A stretch of 64,000 nt of DNA from Phaeodactylibacter sp. (GCF_022763345.1 NZ_JALEGS010000012.1:62001-126000); one strand, 5' to 3'; positions 15,353 to 24,791 are shown, counted from the stretch's first letter. The notes: generated from the letters alone by a model not told the origin. Made by a program: numbers and translations.

Positions 15353-15754
15353 ATGCAACGCAAACTCACATTCGTGGTTGGTCTTGCCCTGATCGCTATG
15401 GGCGTTACCGACTGCGCCATGAAGCAGGACCAGGAGCCGCAATCGGTGCCGGTTTCCTATTCCAACACCATCGACGTAGCCGAAGGCAGCGAGCTCTATG
15501 TAGCCGACGTGCTGTGGAGCTACGAAACCAGCCACCCCATCTCATTCGGAAATTTCGAGGAAAAGACCATCACCGTCACGCATCACATGGAGGATGCTTT
15601 CGTGTACCTGGTATTCGACCGAGTACCCAAGCCGGAAGACTTCACACTTATGCTGGAGCCCCCGGTGCCTGGCGCAAAGGTCGTAAAAATCCTCACCCGG
15701 CGAAGATGGCCCGTCCCCGACCCGGAACTTCCGAATGACACCATCACCCAATAA
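15353..15754 (+). CDS. Secreted phage protein, possible lipoprotein (133 aa)
   Basis: A hydrophobic leader (FVVGLALIAMGVT) ends in DCAMK, so Cys21 could be lipidated, though Asp at -1 is unusual for a lipobox. The rest is strand-rich with an acidic, Pro-rich C-terminus. The start context GAAGTTATGCAACGC is similar to the AGCTATGAAACAC box of neighbours. A spanin-like or virion-surface role is possible; there is no direct evidence. Confidence 0.55.
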   Translation: MQRKLTFVVGLALIAMGVTDCAMKQDQEPQSVPVSYSNTIDVAEGSELYVADVLWSYETSHPISFGNFEEKTITVTHHMEDAFVYLVFDRVPKPEDFTLMLEPPVPGAKVVKILTRRRWPVPDPELPNDTITQ

Positions 15755-15808
15755 CTTATTCCCTGCCCGCCGAAGCCAACAGGCGAAGGCGGGAACAAAA
15801 CTGAAGCT

Positions 15809-17362
15809 ATGAAACACATTCAACGCTTGCTGGAAAAGCAAGCCCTGGAGCACTACAAACGGCAATTGGAGGAAGGTTTCGACGTGGTACTGCCACCCGA
15901 GCCGACCCTGCCCGTCAGTGCGGCCTACGCAAGCAGCACAACGAACTACCCGATCGAGAAAGCACAGATCGGCGCATTCGTGGAAAATGTGCTGCAAAAG
16001 CACGGCATCCGCCGCAAGGTCCACATCATCGTCCTGGACACCGGCGCAAAATCCCGGAATAAGTACATCGCCAAAAACTTCCGCGATCTCGGACGTGACC
16101 ACACCACCGACAACAACCCCTGGGACGAGCATGGGCATTTCTCCTTCTGCGCCAGCCAGGTGCTTGGGTTCAATGAAAACCCCATCGGCCCGCTGCGGTA
16201 CCCAGGTGTTCCGGAGGACTGGTGGAGCTGGTCAGGCGAAAAGCTACTCAACCGTGGCGGTTCCGGAATGTACTCCTGGATTGCCACCGCTTTGGAACAC
16301 GCCTGGGACATCGCCAACAACCTGCAAAACCAGGGCCATGCCGTAATTATCACTAATTCGTACGGCGGTGGCGGCTTCAATCAGGAGATTGCGGATATCT
16401 TCAAGGACTTCCGGGCGCAAGGGCATTTCGCATTTGCGGCAGCTGGCAACAGCGGCAACAACGGCGTGAACTTCCCCGGCAACATCGGCCCGGACGAGCT
16501 GGGCGAAATCCTGTTTGCTATCGGCGCGGTAGACCGTAATGACCGCGTGGCTCCCTTCAGCTCACGAGGACAAGGCGTGGACTACATGAGCTACGGCGTG
16601 TCCAACCTTGGCTGCGGGCCAGGAGAGGAAGAAATGCGCACCGGCAGCGGCACAAGCTACTCCACACCGTTCGCAGTCGGCTGTACGGCGCTCCTGCTCG
16701 GTGTATTCCCGGAGATCAAAAATATGGCAGACCTGGAGCACGTCCTGACCTCCGGCGCAACCGACCTTGGTGCACCCGGGAAGGACAACGACTACGGGCG
16801 CGGGCTCATCCGCCTCGACAAATACGCGGAAGATGACCTGCCCGGCGACAACCCGGACAACCCCGGCGACGAGCCAGACGAGCCAGGAGACGAACCCGAC
16901 GAGCCGACACCGGAGCCGGAAATGCCCTTGCGCAACCTGAGCCTTCAGACGCAGCCCGGCGAGATTTTCCATGTGAAATGGGCAGTGATGACCCCGGCGC
17001 AAGAGGCAGCGCTTGGTATTTTGTCTTTTCTCGACCCAATACTGGTCGATCTGGACGACCCCCAGGCGGCTGCCTACGAATGGAAAAGCCTCTACCTGCG
17101 CGACGTCTTGGTGTACATCAAAACCGACAAATCCAGCGCACAGATCGAGAAGGAGCTCATCGAGTTCCTGCGCTCCCACTGGCCCGACGGCCGGCGCGGT
17201 GTGCTCCTGGCCCCACCTGCCGACCATCAGGAAGGCGGCTGGGCGTGTATGCACTTTGCGAAGATGTTCGCCAAGCGGCAAGGCTACAGCGTGTACGGCA
17301 TCGAAGCGAAGTGCTTCCTGGAGGACAGCCCTATGTTCGTCCAAGTGGAGAGCATAGACTAA
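15809..17362 (+). CDS. Subtilisin-like serine protease (S8 family), no signal peptide (517 aa)
   Basis: The catalytic triad is visible: Asp77 in VLDTG, His110 (or 108) in DEHGHFSF, and Ser283 in GTSYSTP, with the oxyanion Asn214 in AAAGNSG. The domain spans about residues 40-345. An acidic Pro/Asp/Glu linker with repeated DEPGDEPDEP units (about 350-375) joins a C-terminal domain of 140 residues of unknown fold. No signal peptide or membrane helix is seen, so it may act in the cytoplasm or be packaged in the virion. The gene starts with the AGCTATGAAACAC box and is followed by a terminator. Subtilases are uncommon in phages; virion maturation or attack on a host protein are both possible. Confidence 0.8.
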   Translation: MKHIQRLLEKQALEHYKRQLEEGFDVVLPPEPTLPVSAAYASSTTNYPIEKAQIGAFVENVLQKHGIRRKVHIIVLDTGAKSRNKYIAKNFRDLGRDHTTDNNPWDEHGHFSFCASQVLGFNENPIGPLRYPGVPEDWWSWSGEKLLNRGGSGMYSWIATALEHAWDIANNLQNQGHAVIITNSYGGGGFNQEIADIFKDFRAQGHFAFAAAGNSGNNGVNFPGNIGPDELGEILFAIGAVDRNDRVAPFSSRGQGVDYMSYGVSNLGCGPGEEEMRTGSGTSYSTPFAVGCTALLLGVFPEIKNMADLEHVLTSGATDLGAPGKDNDYGRGLIRLDKYAEDDLPGDNPDNPGDEPDEPGDEPDEPTPEPEMPLRNLSLQTQPGEIFHVKWAVMTPAQEAALGILSFLDPILVDLDDPQAAAYEWKSLYLRDVLVYIKTDKSSAQIEKELIEFLRSHWPDGRRGVLLAPPADHQEGGWACMHFAKMFAKRQGYSVYGIEAKCFLEDSPMFVQVESID

Positions 17363-17381
17363 AGAGAGTGTTGTTCAATCC

Positions 17382-17420
17382 GCTGCCGGGAAGCCCCCGG
17401 GCCGAACGGCAGCTATTTTT
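17382..17420 (+). terminator. Terminator after the subtilase gene
   Basis: GCTGCCG (17382-17388) pairs with CGGCAGC (17407-17413), and the T-rich TATTTTT follows. It would end transcription of the spike/subtilase run before the gene at 17444. Confidence 0.65.
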
Positions 17421-17443
17421 CAATCTTAATTCAATATGAAGCT

Positions 17444-17857
17444 ATGGAAACACTAAATCAGTACGGCATCGACGCCTTCACAGCAGGCGCAGATACCGCC
17501 GAAGACCTCTGGAAACTGTACGACGCCATCTACCTCGATGACCGCAAGGTAAACGGGGAAGACCTGGTTGACCTGGTACGCCTGGGCCCTGCCGCCGGTG
17601 CCAGCCTCGTGCAATTCATCAACAAAGCCGGGCAGCTCGGCAAAGAGTGGGACGACCTGACGGACGAAGAACTCGCCCAGCTCGACCAAATCCTGATCGA
17701 GAAGGTCGGCAACACCGATCTGCGCGACGCCATCAAGCACCTGCTCAACTTCAGCGTGGCCATCGACCGCCTGACCGAGCAGCGCAAGCCCAACACCCCG
17801 GACGGCGAAAATCCGGACACGGCACAGCCTGACCAGGAAGACCCGGCGCTACAGTAA
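17444..17857 (+). CDS. Hypothetical acidic phage protein (137 aa)
   Basis: No family is recognised. The protein is all-helical by appearance (residues 15-115), acidic, and ends in a Pro/Asp/Glu/Gln-rich disordered tail similar in flavour to the subtilase linker. No signal peptide or membrane helix. The start GAAGCTATGGAAACAC is a variant of the conserved box found at other genes of this block. Position between subtilase and small membrane proteins suggests a virion component. Confidence 0.6.
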   Translation: METLNQYGIDAFTAGADTAEDLWKLYDAIYLDDRKVNGEDLVDLVRLGPAAGASLVQFINKAGQLGKEWDDLTDEELAQLDQILIEKVGNTDLRDAIKHLLNFSVAIDRLTEQRKPNTPDGENPDTAQPDQEDPALQ

Positions 17858-17862
17858 TCAAA

Positions 17863-17933
17863 CGCTCACACTGCTGATTGCAGGAGTGTGAGCGTAGCTT
17901 CAAAAGCGGGCAGGGCTTTGGCTCTGCCTGCTT
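17863..17933 (+). other. Two consecutive hairpins in the intergenic region
   Basis: Hairpin 1: CGCTCACAC (17863-17871) and GTGTGAGCG (17886-17894), a perfect 9-bp stem. Hairpin 2: 17905-17916 pairs with 17921-17932 (12 bp, two G-U) around TTTG. An A-run, not a T-run, follows, so this is not a standard rightward terminator; it may be an RNA processing or stability element. Confidence 0.5.
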
Positions 17934-17949
17934 AAAAAAAAACAATAAC

Positions 17950-18039
17950 ATGAAACAGGAGGACTTAAAACTATGGCTGACTGGCCTGGCCATCTTCGCC
18001 GGGCTCATGCTGATTATCAACCTTAAAAAATACTTCTAG
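17950..18039 (+). CDS. Very small membrane protein (29 aa)
   Basis: One hydrophobic helix (LWLTGLAIFAGLMLIINL) lies between a polar start (MKQEDLK) and KKYF. It is followed after 1 nt by another small membrane gene. Short length limits certainty, but the pair resembles the small membrane proteins of the capsid region. Confidence 0.45.
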   Translation: MKQEDLKLWLTGLAIFAGLMLIINLKKYF

Positions 18040-18040
18040 C

Positions 18041-18196
18041 ATGGCAGCAGCAGAAGCAACTGGCAAAGCAGCAGTAACCGGCTTGGATGTGCTTTTTACC
18101 GCCATCAATAGCAAATGGTTCCAATGGATGGTCATTCTAATACTCACCATCATTTTTTTGCGCTTCCTGGAGAAAAGGTGGTGCCAGGAAATTTGA
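18041..18196 (+). CDS. Small membrane protein (51 aa)
   Basis: An Ala-rich start is followed by an amphipathic segment and one hydrophobic helix (about residues 26-42, WFQWMVILILTIIFLRF), then a basic end (EKRWCQEI). It begins 1 nt after the previous stop. Probably a virion membrane or lysis-related protein; function unknown. Confidence 0.5.
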   Translation: MAAAEATGKAAVTGLDVLFTAINSKWFQWMVILILTIIFLRFLEKRWCQEI

Positions 18197-18224
18197 TTCA
18201 TCTACGGGCAAAATAGCAGCATCT

Positions 18225-21200
18225 ATGACACTGGAGCAACTGCAACAAGCGGACGAGCAAATCAGGAACGGCGAAATCACCGATATCGGCCGTATCAAAG
18301 AGCTTTTTGCCCAGGCGGTAGCGCATGAGGAGCAGCTGAAGGCAGAAATCAACAAACGGTACACCCTCAAAGAGCTAAAGTCGATGTACCGGATGTACAG
18401 CGATGCCAAAAAAGCAGAGGCGGTTGACCGGGCTTATGATGATTTCCTGATGTCATTCAATCTTTCCGGCTCCGTATCTTACAATCCGTTCGGCGGGGAG
18501 AGCATGAAAGATGCCCTAAAGAAAAAAGTAGAAGGGCAGACACAGGAAGAACTGGATGAATACATCGAGCGCCGCAAAACTGCCATCGAGGAGCGCCGGA
18601 AAGCCCTGGAAAACCCGGAAACGCTAAGCGAATTTCAAACCTTCATACGCTGGAAAGGGCGATCTGCACTAACAGAGGAGCAAAATCAGCGTTTGGAACA
18701 GCTCATTGCCGACCAAACCCTTGAAAAGCAAAAGGAGGAAGCCAAGCGCCGGGCTACGGTCAGCCAGGTCAACCTGGACGGCGTAGGCATGGAGCTGAAA
18801 GAAACCAAGCACACCAAGAAAGGCTATGACTTATTCGTAGTTGAGCTTTCTGACCGCGTAGACCGGGAAGTTTTCAACGAGCTGAAGGGCAAAGCCAAAC
18901 GCCTTGGCGGATGGTACAGCAGCTACCAGGGAGGCGGGGCAATCCCAGGGTTTCAGTTCAAAGAAAAAACTGCAGCTGAACAATTTATGGCCTTGCAAAA
19001 AGGCGATGTAGACCGTGGCGAACAGATAGAGGAAAAAATACAGAATAAGCAGATGACCGTTGCCGACCGGTTCCGCGCATCTGCCGATAAGATGGAAGCG
19101 GAAGGGCGCGAAAGCTTGTCTGCCGACAGAAAGACGAATACGGCCCGCCGCGTCCGGATGGCCCAAAGCGCCGAAGCCGATGCCGAAGGCAAAATTTGGT
19201 TCGCCAAAGTCATGCGCAACATCGCCCAGGGCATTGAGGACGGCAATATCAAATACCTCAGCCTGGTGGACAGTATGGTACAGCTGACCGAGCTGCAATC
19301 CTTGCTCAACCGGGCGCATTACGAGCGTATGCGCAAAGAGGACATCCGGTACGACCTATGGCAGGATGCCAAGGACGATAACAAGAGTGTAGAGTACGTC
19401 AAATACCCCATCCCCACTTATCACTTTGAGCGCCTTGACCGCATCTTCGCCACCATCAAAAACACCAAAGGCATTGCCATGCGCATGAAGCGTATCGGCA
19501 AATTAATGATGCAGGCCAAGCGCCAAGGTGACCACCTAGTAAAAGTGGGCTACCGAAGCGAGATTGACGATCTGCGCCGCATTGTGGAGCGGGTACCCGA
19601 CCGGTACGACCAGTCTTATATCAAAGACGAAATATTACGCCTAGACCGAATACAGCGGATGGGGCTGGTCAATCTTCCCACCCTAAAAACCGCCCTGCGC
19701 GAGTACATCCAGTTCAAAAAGGTAGACGTGCTTTCACCCGAAGAGCAGCGCGAAAAAGAGATACGCGGCCTGGAGCGGGAGTTTGTCGGTAAAAAGATCG
19801 AAGGGTTCTTCCCAACGCCCCGCCCACTGGCTGAAACGATGGTAGACCTGCTCGATATACAGGAAGGCGATAGGGTCTGTGAGCCCTCCGCAGGCCTCGG
19901 CCATTTGGCGGATGTTGCCACCGAAGAAAACCCCGGCATCGACATTACTCTGATTGAGCAATACTGGCCACTGGTAGAAGCCCTGCGCAAAAAAGGCTAT
20001 GAGCAAGTCGTGCAAGGCGATTTCCTGGAATACAACGAGCGTAAGTTCGACCGCATCCTGATGAACCCGCCTTTTGAAAACCTCGCAGACATCGACCACG
20101 TGCGCCACGCCTACAGCCTGCTCAATCCGGACGGAAAGCTCGTCGCTATTATGGCCAACAACAAGCAAGGCACCCGGCAGAAAGTCCGGGAGTTCTCAGA
20201 ATGGCTGGATGAGATCGGCGCATTCGTTCAGGATAACGAGCCCGGCGCTTTTCAGTCTGCTTTCCGCCCTACTGGCGTAAATACGATTTTGGTGGCGATT
20301 GACAAGGTGGAGGAAGCGGCTGAACCTGTAGAAACGGAAGCACAGCCACCAGTTCAAGTGGCAACCCAAGAAGTTCAGCCTGCAACAGAGCCCGGCGACG
20401 AGTTGGAAATCCTAAAATTTGACCTGGACTGGATCCCCGAGCCCAAGCGCGGAGGTGTGTATAGCAACCCGGAAATGGAGCGCTTTTACCATATCATGTC
20501 GGATGCGGTAGAACTACCAAATCCGCAATCAGAAACAGCCGCCAGGATTTACGAGCACCTGAAAGCCGCCGATGAATACACAAGGCAGCATTTTAAGGAT
20601 GATGCCCGGATTGAAAGAGGCACCATCCTGCCTTTAAAGTACGTCGAATCCTACTTGTTCAGTGCCGTACATCAGCCCATACGGTCTGCTATGCAACATA
20701 ACTCTGGTGCGTTGATGCTCCGCGAAAACCGAACCAGGGATTTTGTCGTCAATCACGTTATTGAGGTTTTCAAGTATTGGGTACGCCAAGCAAACATCTA
20801 CGCAAAGTCCATGTCTGACCCTGATTTTTGGGAAGCACCTACGTTTTCTCAATTCATCGGCAAGTACCTGGAGTACGGCAAAATGAATCCTACAAGCATT
20901 GGTGCGTCTACAAACCCCACTACCCTTAATGTTTCAGAAGTCGTCGAGTACGCTCTGCGCAAATATTTTGGAGGTTGTTACGGATATTTCCGTGTCAGCC
21001 CCGAGGCATTTACCGAGGAAATCAAATCCCAGATCAGCGTAATGAACCTGAGCTACGAAATCAGGGGGCAAGGCCCGACCCTGAATAGGCTGATTAGTTT
21101 GGCGCTAGATGGCAAAATGCCCGCTAATCTGGTTGGAGAACTTGTTGACAGGGAGATTCAGGCAGATGCTGAAAAGATGTTTGATAAGTTCACCAAAGAC

Positions 21201-22994
21201 CGGGAAATCGTAAAGGCGGCTGCGACTTCGCTTTACCGGGCTTTTGTCGAAAAGGATTACAGTTACACAGCGGGCAATTATACCAAAGCTTTGGGCAACC
21301 TAAAAGGGCAGTATGACAGTGACACGATGATCGACCTGAAGGGGACCAGTCGAAATTTTGGCATAACGGCAAAGAGTGGCTGGAGCCTGGTGGAGAGAAA
21401 AGTCAATACCCTCGGGTTTTTGCTGGCTGCTTACTTGGAAACGCCTGACGACCAAGTTAGAGCCTCTATTGAGGAGTACGCTGAGGAAAAAGGGTGCTTT
21501 GCCAACGACTACATGTCGGCTGATTTTTGGAAGACCACGCCACCGGTGCAGACATTGAAGGAAGGGTATGAGAAGTATATTTTAGAGGAAAAGCCTACCA
21601 AAGAAACGAACATTCCAATGACAGCCCAGGATGCTATCAACCGCACAATGCCAGTCGTAAAAGGCAAAGAAATTACTTTGAGCCTGCCCAACGGCGAAAA
21701 GCGCCGCGCACAATTCGCTTTGGTCGAGCTGGACAATACCCTTGCCAGCCATAGCCATAAGACCTTTGCCAGTACGCCAGGCTATCCTACGAATGCCCAG
21801 GGCGAGAACATCAACGACCGCAACTACGAAGACGATAAGGCCGCGCAGGCCCGGGTGCAGGAGATGGCTAAAAATCTTGACCCCTTCCAGTTGATCACCA
21901 CCAGCCGGACACCCAGCGGCACGCCGATTGTTGCCGGGGAGCAAGTTGGCGGGGAATGGATTGTTGTTTCTGGCAACAACCGGACGATGAGCCTGAAATT
22001 AGCAGAGCGGGAGCATCCGGAGAAGTACGAAGCTTACGTTGATGCCCTGAGAGAAGAACTGCCCGCCTTCGGTATCGCCCCTGACTCGCTCAATCAATTT
22101 GGGCTGCCCTTCCTGGTCCGGATTGACTACGGATTCCCGGCATTCCAAACCCAGGAACTGGCGAAGTACAACCAATCGGACATGAAAGGCAAACGCCAGG
22201 TGGATAAAGCCATCGAGCGCAGTAATGCTTTGCGCGAAAATGAATTTTGCTCGGCGAGGATACCCATTATGCTGAATAACTACGAGCGGATGTCCGATTT
22301 CTACAGCGACCGCAACGCGCAGAAGGAAATGCTCGATATGCTTATCCAATGCAACCTGGTTACGCAGCAGTCTGTCCCGGAATACTACGACGAAGGCTAC
22401 TTCACGAGTGCCGGAAAGGAGTTAGTTGAAAGCGTATTGGCTGGTATTGTCTTGGACAAAGCAGCCCTAAAAGCGACTGAGCGTGATGGTCTGAAACAAG
22501 CCCGCCGCGTCATCGTCTATGCCATCCCTGCCCTGATGAGCAACAACACATTAAAGGAAGGCAGCCTGATCAAACAGGTGAATGAAGCTATTTTGTACCT
22601 GAACGACCAAAAGGCGTCCGGGCTCCCCTTTGACCAGTACATCAACCAAGGTGCGCTTTTTGCCGAAAAACAGTACAGCAAGGAGGCAGTATACCTTAGC
22701 CGGTTGATCTCAATGGGGCAGCGTAAGTTCAAACAATCAATCCTTTCCTACAATCAATCCCTGCGCAACTCCGGAGGCGCTGCATTATTCGAAGACCAAG
22801 CTGTTACGCCCGCAGAAGCCTTCAAAGCTTACGTAATCGATCAAATCCCAGAGGCAGAGGCAAAGTTGATCGAACAGCATAGTAAGCCCGCCCAGGAAGC
22901 GAACCCAAAACCTGGTACCAGAGCTCAGGCTAAACTCAAACTCGCGAAAGCCAAAAAGAAGAAGAAACTAAAACTGCTGCAGTTGGCAGCATAA
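18225..22994 (+). CDS. Giant polyvalent protein: N6-DNA methylase plus DdrB-like domain (1589 aa)
   Basis: Visible parts in order: a helical, charged N-terminus (1-180); a segment near 190-275 with LFVVELSDRVDREVFNELKGKA-type residues also found in large mobile-element methylases; a Rossmann methyltransferase (about 525-690) with FFPTP, VCEPSAGLGH as the SAM-binding motif and NPPF at 614-617 as the catalytic motif of adenine methylases; an unrecognised region; then a DdrB/ParB-like domain (about 1131-1425) with GNNRTMSLKLAE. The tail is Lys-rich. Such polyvalent proteins are known in phages and conjugative elements and are thought to enter the new host with the DNA, where methylation may protect it. 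The methylase call is firm; delivery with the genome is inference. Confidence 0.8.
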   Translation: MTLEQLQQADEQIRNGEITDIGRIKELFAQAVAHEEQLKAEINKRYTLKELKSMYRMYSDAKKAEAVDRAYDDFLMSFNLSGSVSYNPFGGESMKDALKKKVEGQTQEELDEYIERRKTAIEERRKALENPETLSEFQTFIRWKGRSALTEEQNQRLEQLIADQTLEKQKEEAKRRATVSQVNLDGVGMELKETKHTKKGYDLFVVELSDRVDREVFNELKGKAKRLGGWYSSYQGGGAIPGFQFKEKTAAEQFMALQKGDVDRGEQIEEKIQNKQMTVADRFRASADKMEAEGRESLSADRKTNTARRVRMAQSAEADAEGKIWFAKVMRNIAQGIEDGNIKYLSLVDSMVQLTELQSLLNRAHYERMRKEDIRYDLWQDAKDDNKSVEYVKYPIPTYHFERLDRIFATIKNTKGIAMRMKRIGKLMMQAKRQGDHLVKVGYRSEIDDLRRIVERVPDRYDQSYIKDEILRLDRIQRMGLVNLPTLKTALREYIQFKKVDVLSPEEQREKEIRGLEREFVGKKIEGFFPTPRPLAETMVDLLDIQEGDRVCEPSAGLGHLADVATEENPGIDITLIEQYWPLVEALRKKGYEQVVQGDFLEYNERKFDRILMNPPFENLADIDHVRHAYSLLNPDGKLVAIMANNKQGTRQKVREFSEWLDEIGAFVQDNEPGAFQSAFRPTGVNTILVAIDKVEEAAEPVETEAQPPVQVATQEVQPATEPGDELEILKFDLDWIPEPKRGGVYSNPEMERFYHIMSDAVELPNPQSETAARIYEHLKAADEYTRQHFKDDARIERGTILPLKYVESYLFSAVHQPIRSAMQHNSGALMLRENRTRDFVVNHVIEVFKYWVRQANIYAKSMSDPDFWEAPTFSQFIGKYLEYGKMNPTSIGASTNPTTLNVSEVVEYALRKYFGGCYGYFRVSPEAFTEEIKSQISVMNLSYEIRGQGPTLNRLISLALDGKMPANLVGELVDREIQADAEKMFDKFTKDREIVKAAATSLYRAFVEKDYSYTAGNYTKALGNLKGQYDSDTMIDLKGTSRNFGITAKSGWSLVERKVNTLGFLLAAYLETPDDQVRASIEEYAEEKGCFANDYMSADFWKTTPPVQTLKEGYEKYILEEKPTKETNIPMTAQDAINRTMPVVKGKEITLSLPNGEKRRAQFALVELDNTLASHSHKTFASTPGYPTNAQGENINDRNYEDDKAAQARVQEMAKNLDPFQLITTSRTPSGTPIVAGEQVGGEWIVVSGNNRTMSLKLAEREHPEKYEAYVDALREELPAFGIAPDSLNQFGLPFLVRIDYGFPAFQTQELAKYNQSDMKGKRQVDKAIERSNALRENEFCSARIPIMLNNYERMSDFYSDRNAQKEMLDMLIQCNLVTQQSVPEYYDEGYFTSAGKELVESVLAGIVLDKAALKATERDGLKQARRVIVYAIPALMSNNTLKEGSLIKQVNEAILYLNDQKASGLPFDQYINQGALFAEKQYSKEAVYLSRLISMGQRKFKQSILSYNQSLRNSGGAALFEDQAVTPAEAFKAYVIDQIPEAEAKLIEQHSKPAQEANPKPGTRAQAKLKLAKAKKKKKLKLLQLAA

Positions 22995-23004
22995 AACGAG
23001 AGCT

Positions 23005-24441
23005 ATGAAACACGAGAGTAAAGCCAAAGCATACGTGCAGGAGATCGGCAAGAAGATCGAAGGCCTGCCTACGAAGTTCAAAGAGAACTTTGAAGCCATG
23101 GAGGAATTCGAGGACATTATGTACGCCCTTCAGCCGAATATGCCAGAGTACAAAGAAGCCCTGGCAGAGTGGAAGGACTACGACGAGCAGATCCTTGCTG
23201 CCCTTCAGCGCGACTTCCCCAAAAAAAAGCCTGCGCCAAAGGCTGCCTCAAAACCTGCCGGAACTGCCAAAGCGCCGGCGAATGAAGCTTCAGACCTGTT
23301 CGAAACAACAGAGAAGCTTCCCAAGGCTGCTCGTGAAATAGTAGAGCAGATGTTTGAGGACATGGAAGGCGGGCAAATGTCCTATGAAGACCAGCGCAAA
23401 TATCTGGAGCGGCTGGAATCAGAAGGCTATACCTTTGAAATGGACATGGGAGGTATGCCGACTGACTTGAAAAAGAAGCCCGCTACTGATAAGAAAAAAC
23501 CGGCACCAAAGAAGAAGGCAAAGCCTGATACTTATTCTTGGAAGAAGGCGGTACCGGTGGCAGAACTCCAACCTGTGGTCCTGCACTGCCAGCACTACCA
23601 CGTCACCGTCAAGGAACCGACCGAGGTAAGCCTGAAAGGAACCGGCAACGCCAGCCGTAAGGTAACAGCAAAACCTGGTGAGCACATTATCTTTGATGAC
23701 AAAGGACACCCAGTGTTCATTATGAATGCTGCCAGCTTCGCCCGTAAATGCACTGAGCAAAGCACAGTAGAAAAGCATAAGGAGGACAAACATAAGCCGG
23801 CATCCAAGCCAAAGGCAAGCACAACGAAGCCCAAGAGTAAGCCGAAACCGAAGCCAAAAACATCAAAAACTGCACAGGCCTCATCAAAATCTGATAACAA
23901 AAAGCCAGCTGCAGCGAAATCGGCCAGCACCAGCAAACCAGCCGCCAAGAAAAACGAACCGGCACCAAAGAAAAAGCCCGAGAGCAAGCCTGCCAGCTCC
24001 CGCCGTAGCCCGGTAGCGGTGATCGAGCAAGAGATCAATGATATCCGGAATACGCAGAAAAAGGACATGAGCGCCACCGAGCGGGAGCAGCTCAAAAAAG
24101 AGTACGCTGACCTGGAGGAAAAGGCATCCAACAAGAGCTATATCGGGTATATCCGCAACCAGCTCAAAGCAGCCGAAAAGGATGGCGTGAAGCTCAGCGA
24201 AGCCCAGGTCCGTAAGTTGGGGCAAATGATACAGCCCCTCATCCAAAACCCGAGCGGTGCCTTCATAGATATGCTGTACTCCAACAAAAAGCGACTGAAG
24301 CCCACCTATGAGAATCTGTTGCGCTGGACGGAGAGCCCGGACCGGTATGACCTGATCGGTGTGGACACGGCGCGGACAGATGAAACGGTGACGGCGCGGA
24401 AGCCGGAGAAGCCGTCTATTTTCACGTTGCTTGGGATATGA
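23005..24441 (+). CDS. Lys/Pro/Ala-rich protein, possible DNA-condensing or delivered protein (478 aa)
   Basis: The N-terminal 70 residues are helical. Long linkers rich in Lys, Pro, Ala and Ser (about 72-95, 150-175 and 260-335) separate three compact parts, one of them strand-rich near 180-250. The C-terminal 130 residues are helical and basic. Linkers like these are seen in histone-H1-like and polyvalent proteins. The gene starts with AGCTATGAAACAC, 10 nt after the giant gene, and overlaps the next by 4 nt. Binding the packaged genome is a reasonable guess; no domain is recognised. Confidence 0.6.
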   Translation: MKHESKAKAYVQEIGKKIEGLPTKFKENFEAMEEFEDIMYALQPNMPEYKEALAEWKDYDEQILAALQRDFPKKKPAPKAASKPAGTAKAPANEASDLFETTEKLPKAAREIVEQMFEDMEGGQMSYEDQRKYLERLESEGYTFEMDMGGMPTDLKKKPATDKKKPAPKKKAKPDTYSWKKAVPVAELQPVVLHCQHYHVTVKEPTEVSLKGTGNASRKVTAKPGEHIIFDDKGHPVFIMNAASFARKCTEQSTVEKHKEDKHKPASKPKASTTKPKSKPKPKPKTSKTAQASSKSDNKKPAAAKSASTSKPAAKKNEPAPKKKPESKPASSRRSPVAVIEQEINDIRNTQKKDMSATEREQLKKEYADLEEKASNKSYIGYIRNQLKAAEKDGVKLSEAQVRKLGQMIQPLIQNPSGAFIDMLYSNKKRLKPTYENLLRWTESPDRYDLIGVDTARTDETVTARKPEKPSIFTLLGI

Positions 24442-24767
24442 TGCGCGGCTGGTACAAAATCACAATCCGAAGCCGCACCTTCTATCTGCATGAAGGTCTG
24501 AACGGCACAAAGCGAACGGCAGTCTACACGGCTACCGGTAAGCTCTTGTGCCGGTTCGGAAAGCCAGGCAGCGCCATCCGCCCGGGAACCGACAAAGGCA
24601 ACAGCTACTGTGCCAGGAGCGCGAAGATCAAGATCGCGCCACACTGGACGAAGAGCCCGAATTGGTGGAGCAGGTTGAAATGGAGTTGTCAGGGAAGCCG
24701 AAGTGTGAGCAAAGCCCTGTACATGGGCAAGGCGAAGAAAGTCAAGCCACCAGGCTGGAGTGTATAG
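24438..24767 (+). CDS. Small basic hypothetical protein (109 aa)
   Basis: The protein is strongly basic (many Lys/Arg) and rich in Trp, with a strand-like start (GWYKITIRSRTFYLHEGLNG). No signal peptide or membrane segment. Two adjacent ATGs overlap the upstream stop (ATGATG), and a strong terminator follows 24 nt after the stop, so it is likely the last gene of the rightward block. Nucleic-acid binding is plausible from charge only. Confidence 0.55.
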   Translation: MMRGWYKITIRSRTFYLHEGLNGTKRTAVYTATGKLLCRFGKPGSAIRPGTDKGNSYCARSAKIKIAPHWTKSPNWWSRLKWSCQGSRSVSKALYMGKAKKVKPPGWSV

Positions 24768-24791
24768 TTTTTTTCATATGTATGTTTGTTG

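Noticed and set aside
15755..15808. CCCGCC/GGCGGG hairpin as terminator
   Set aside because: No T-tract follows; kept out of the feature list.
1..24767. Search for a second copy of the tRNA-Asp 3' end as left attachment site
   Set aside because: I saw no matching stretch by eye; the site is probably left of the window.
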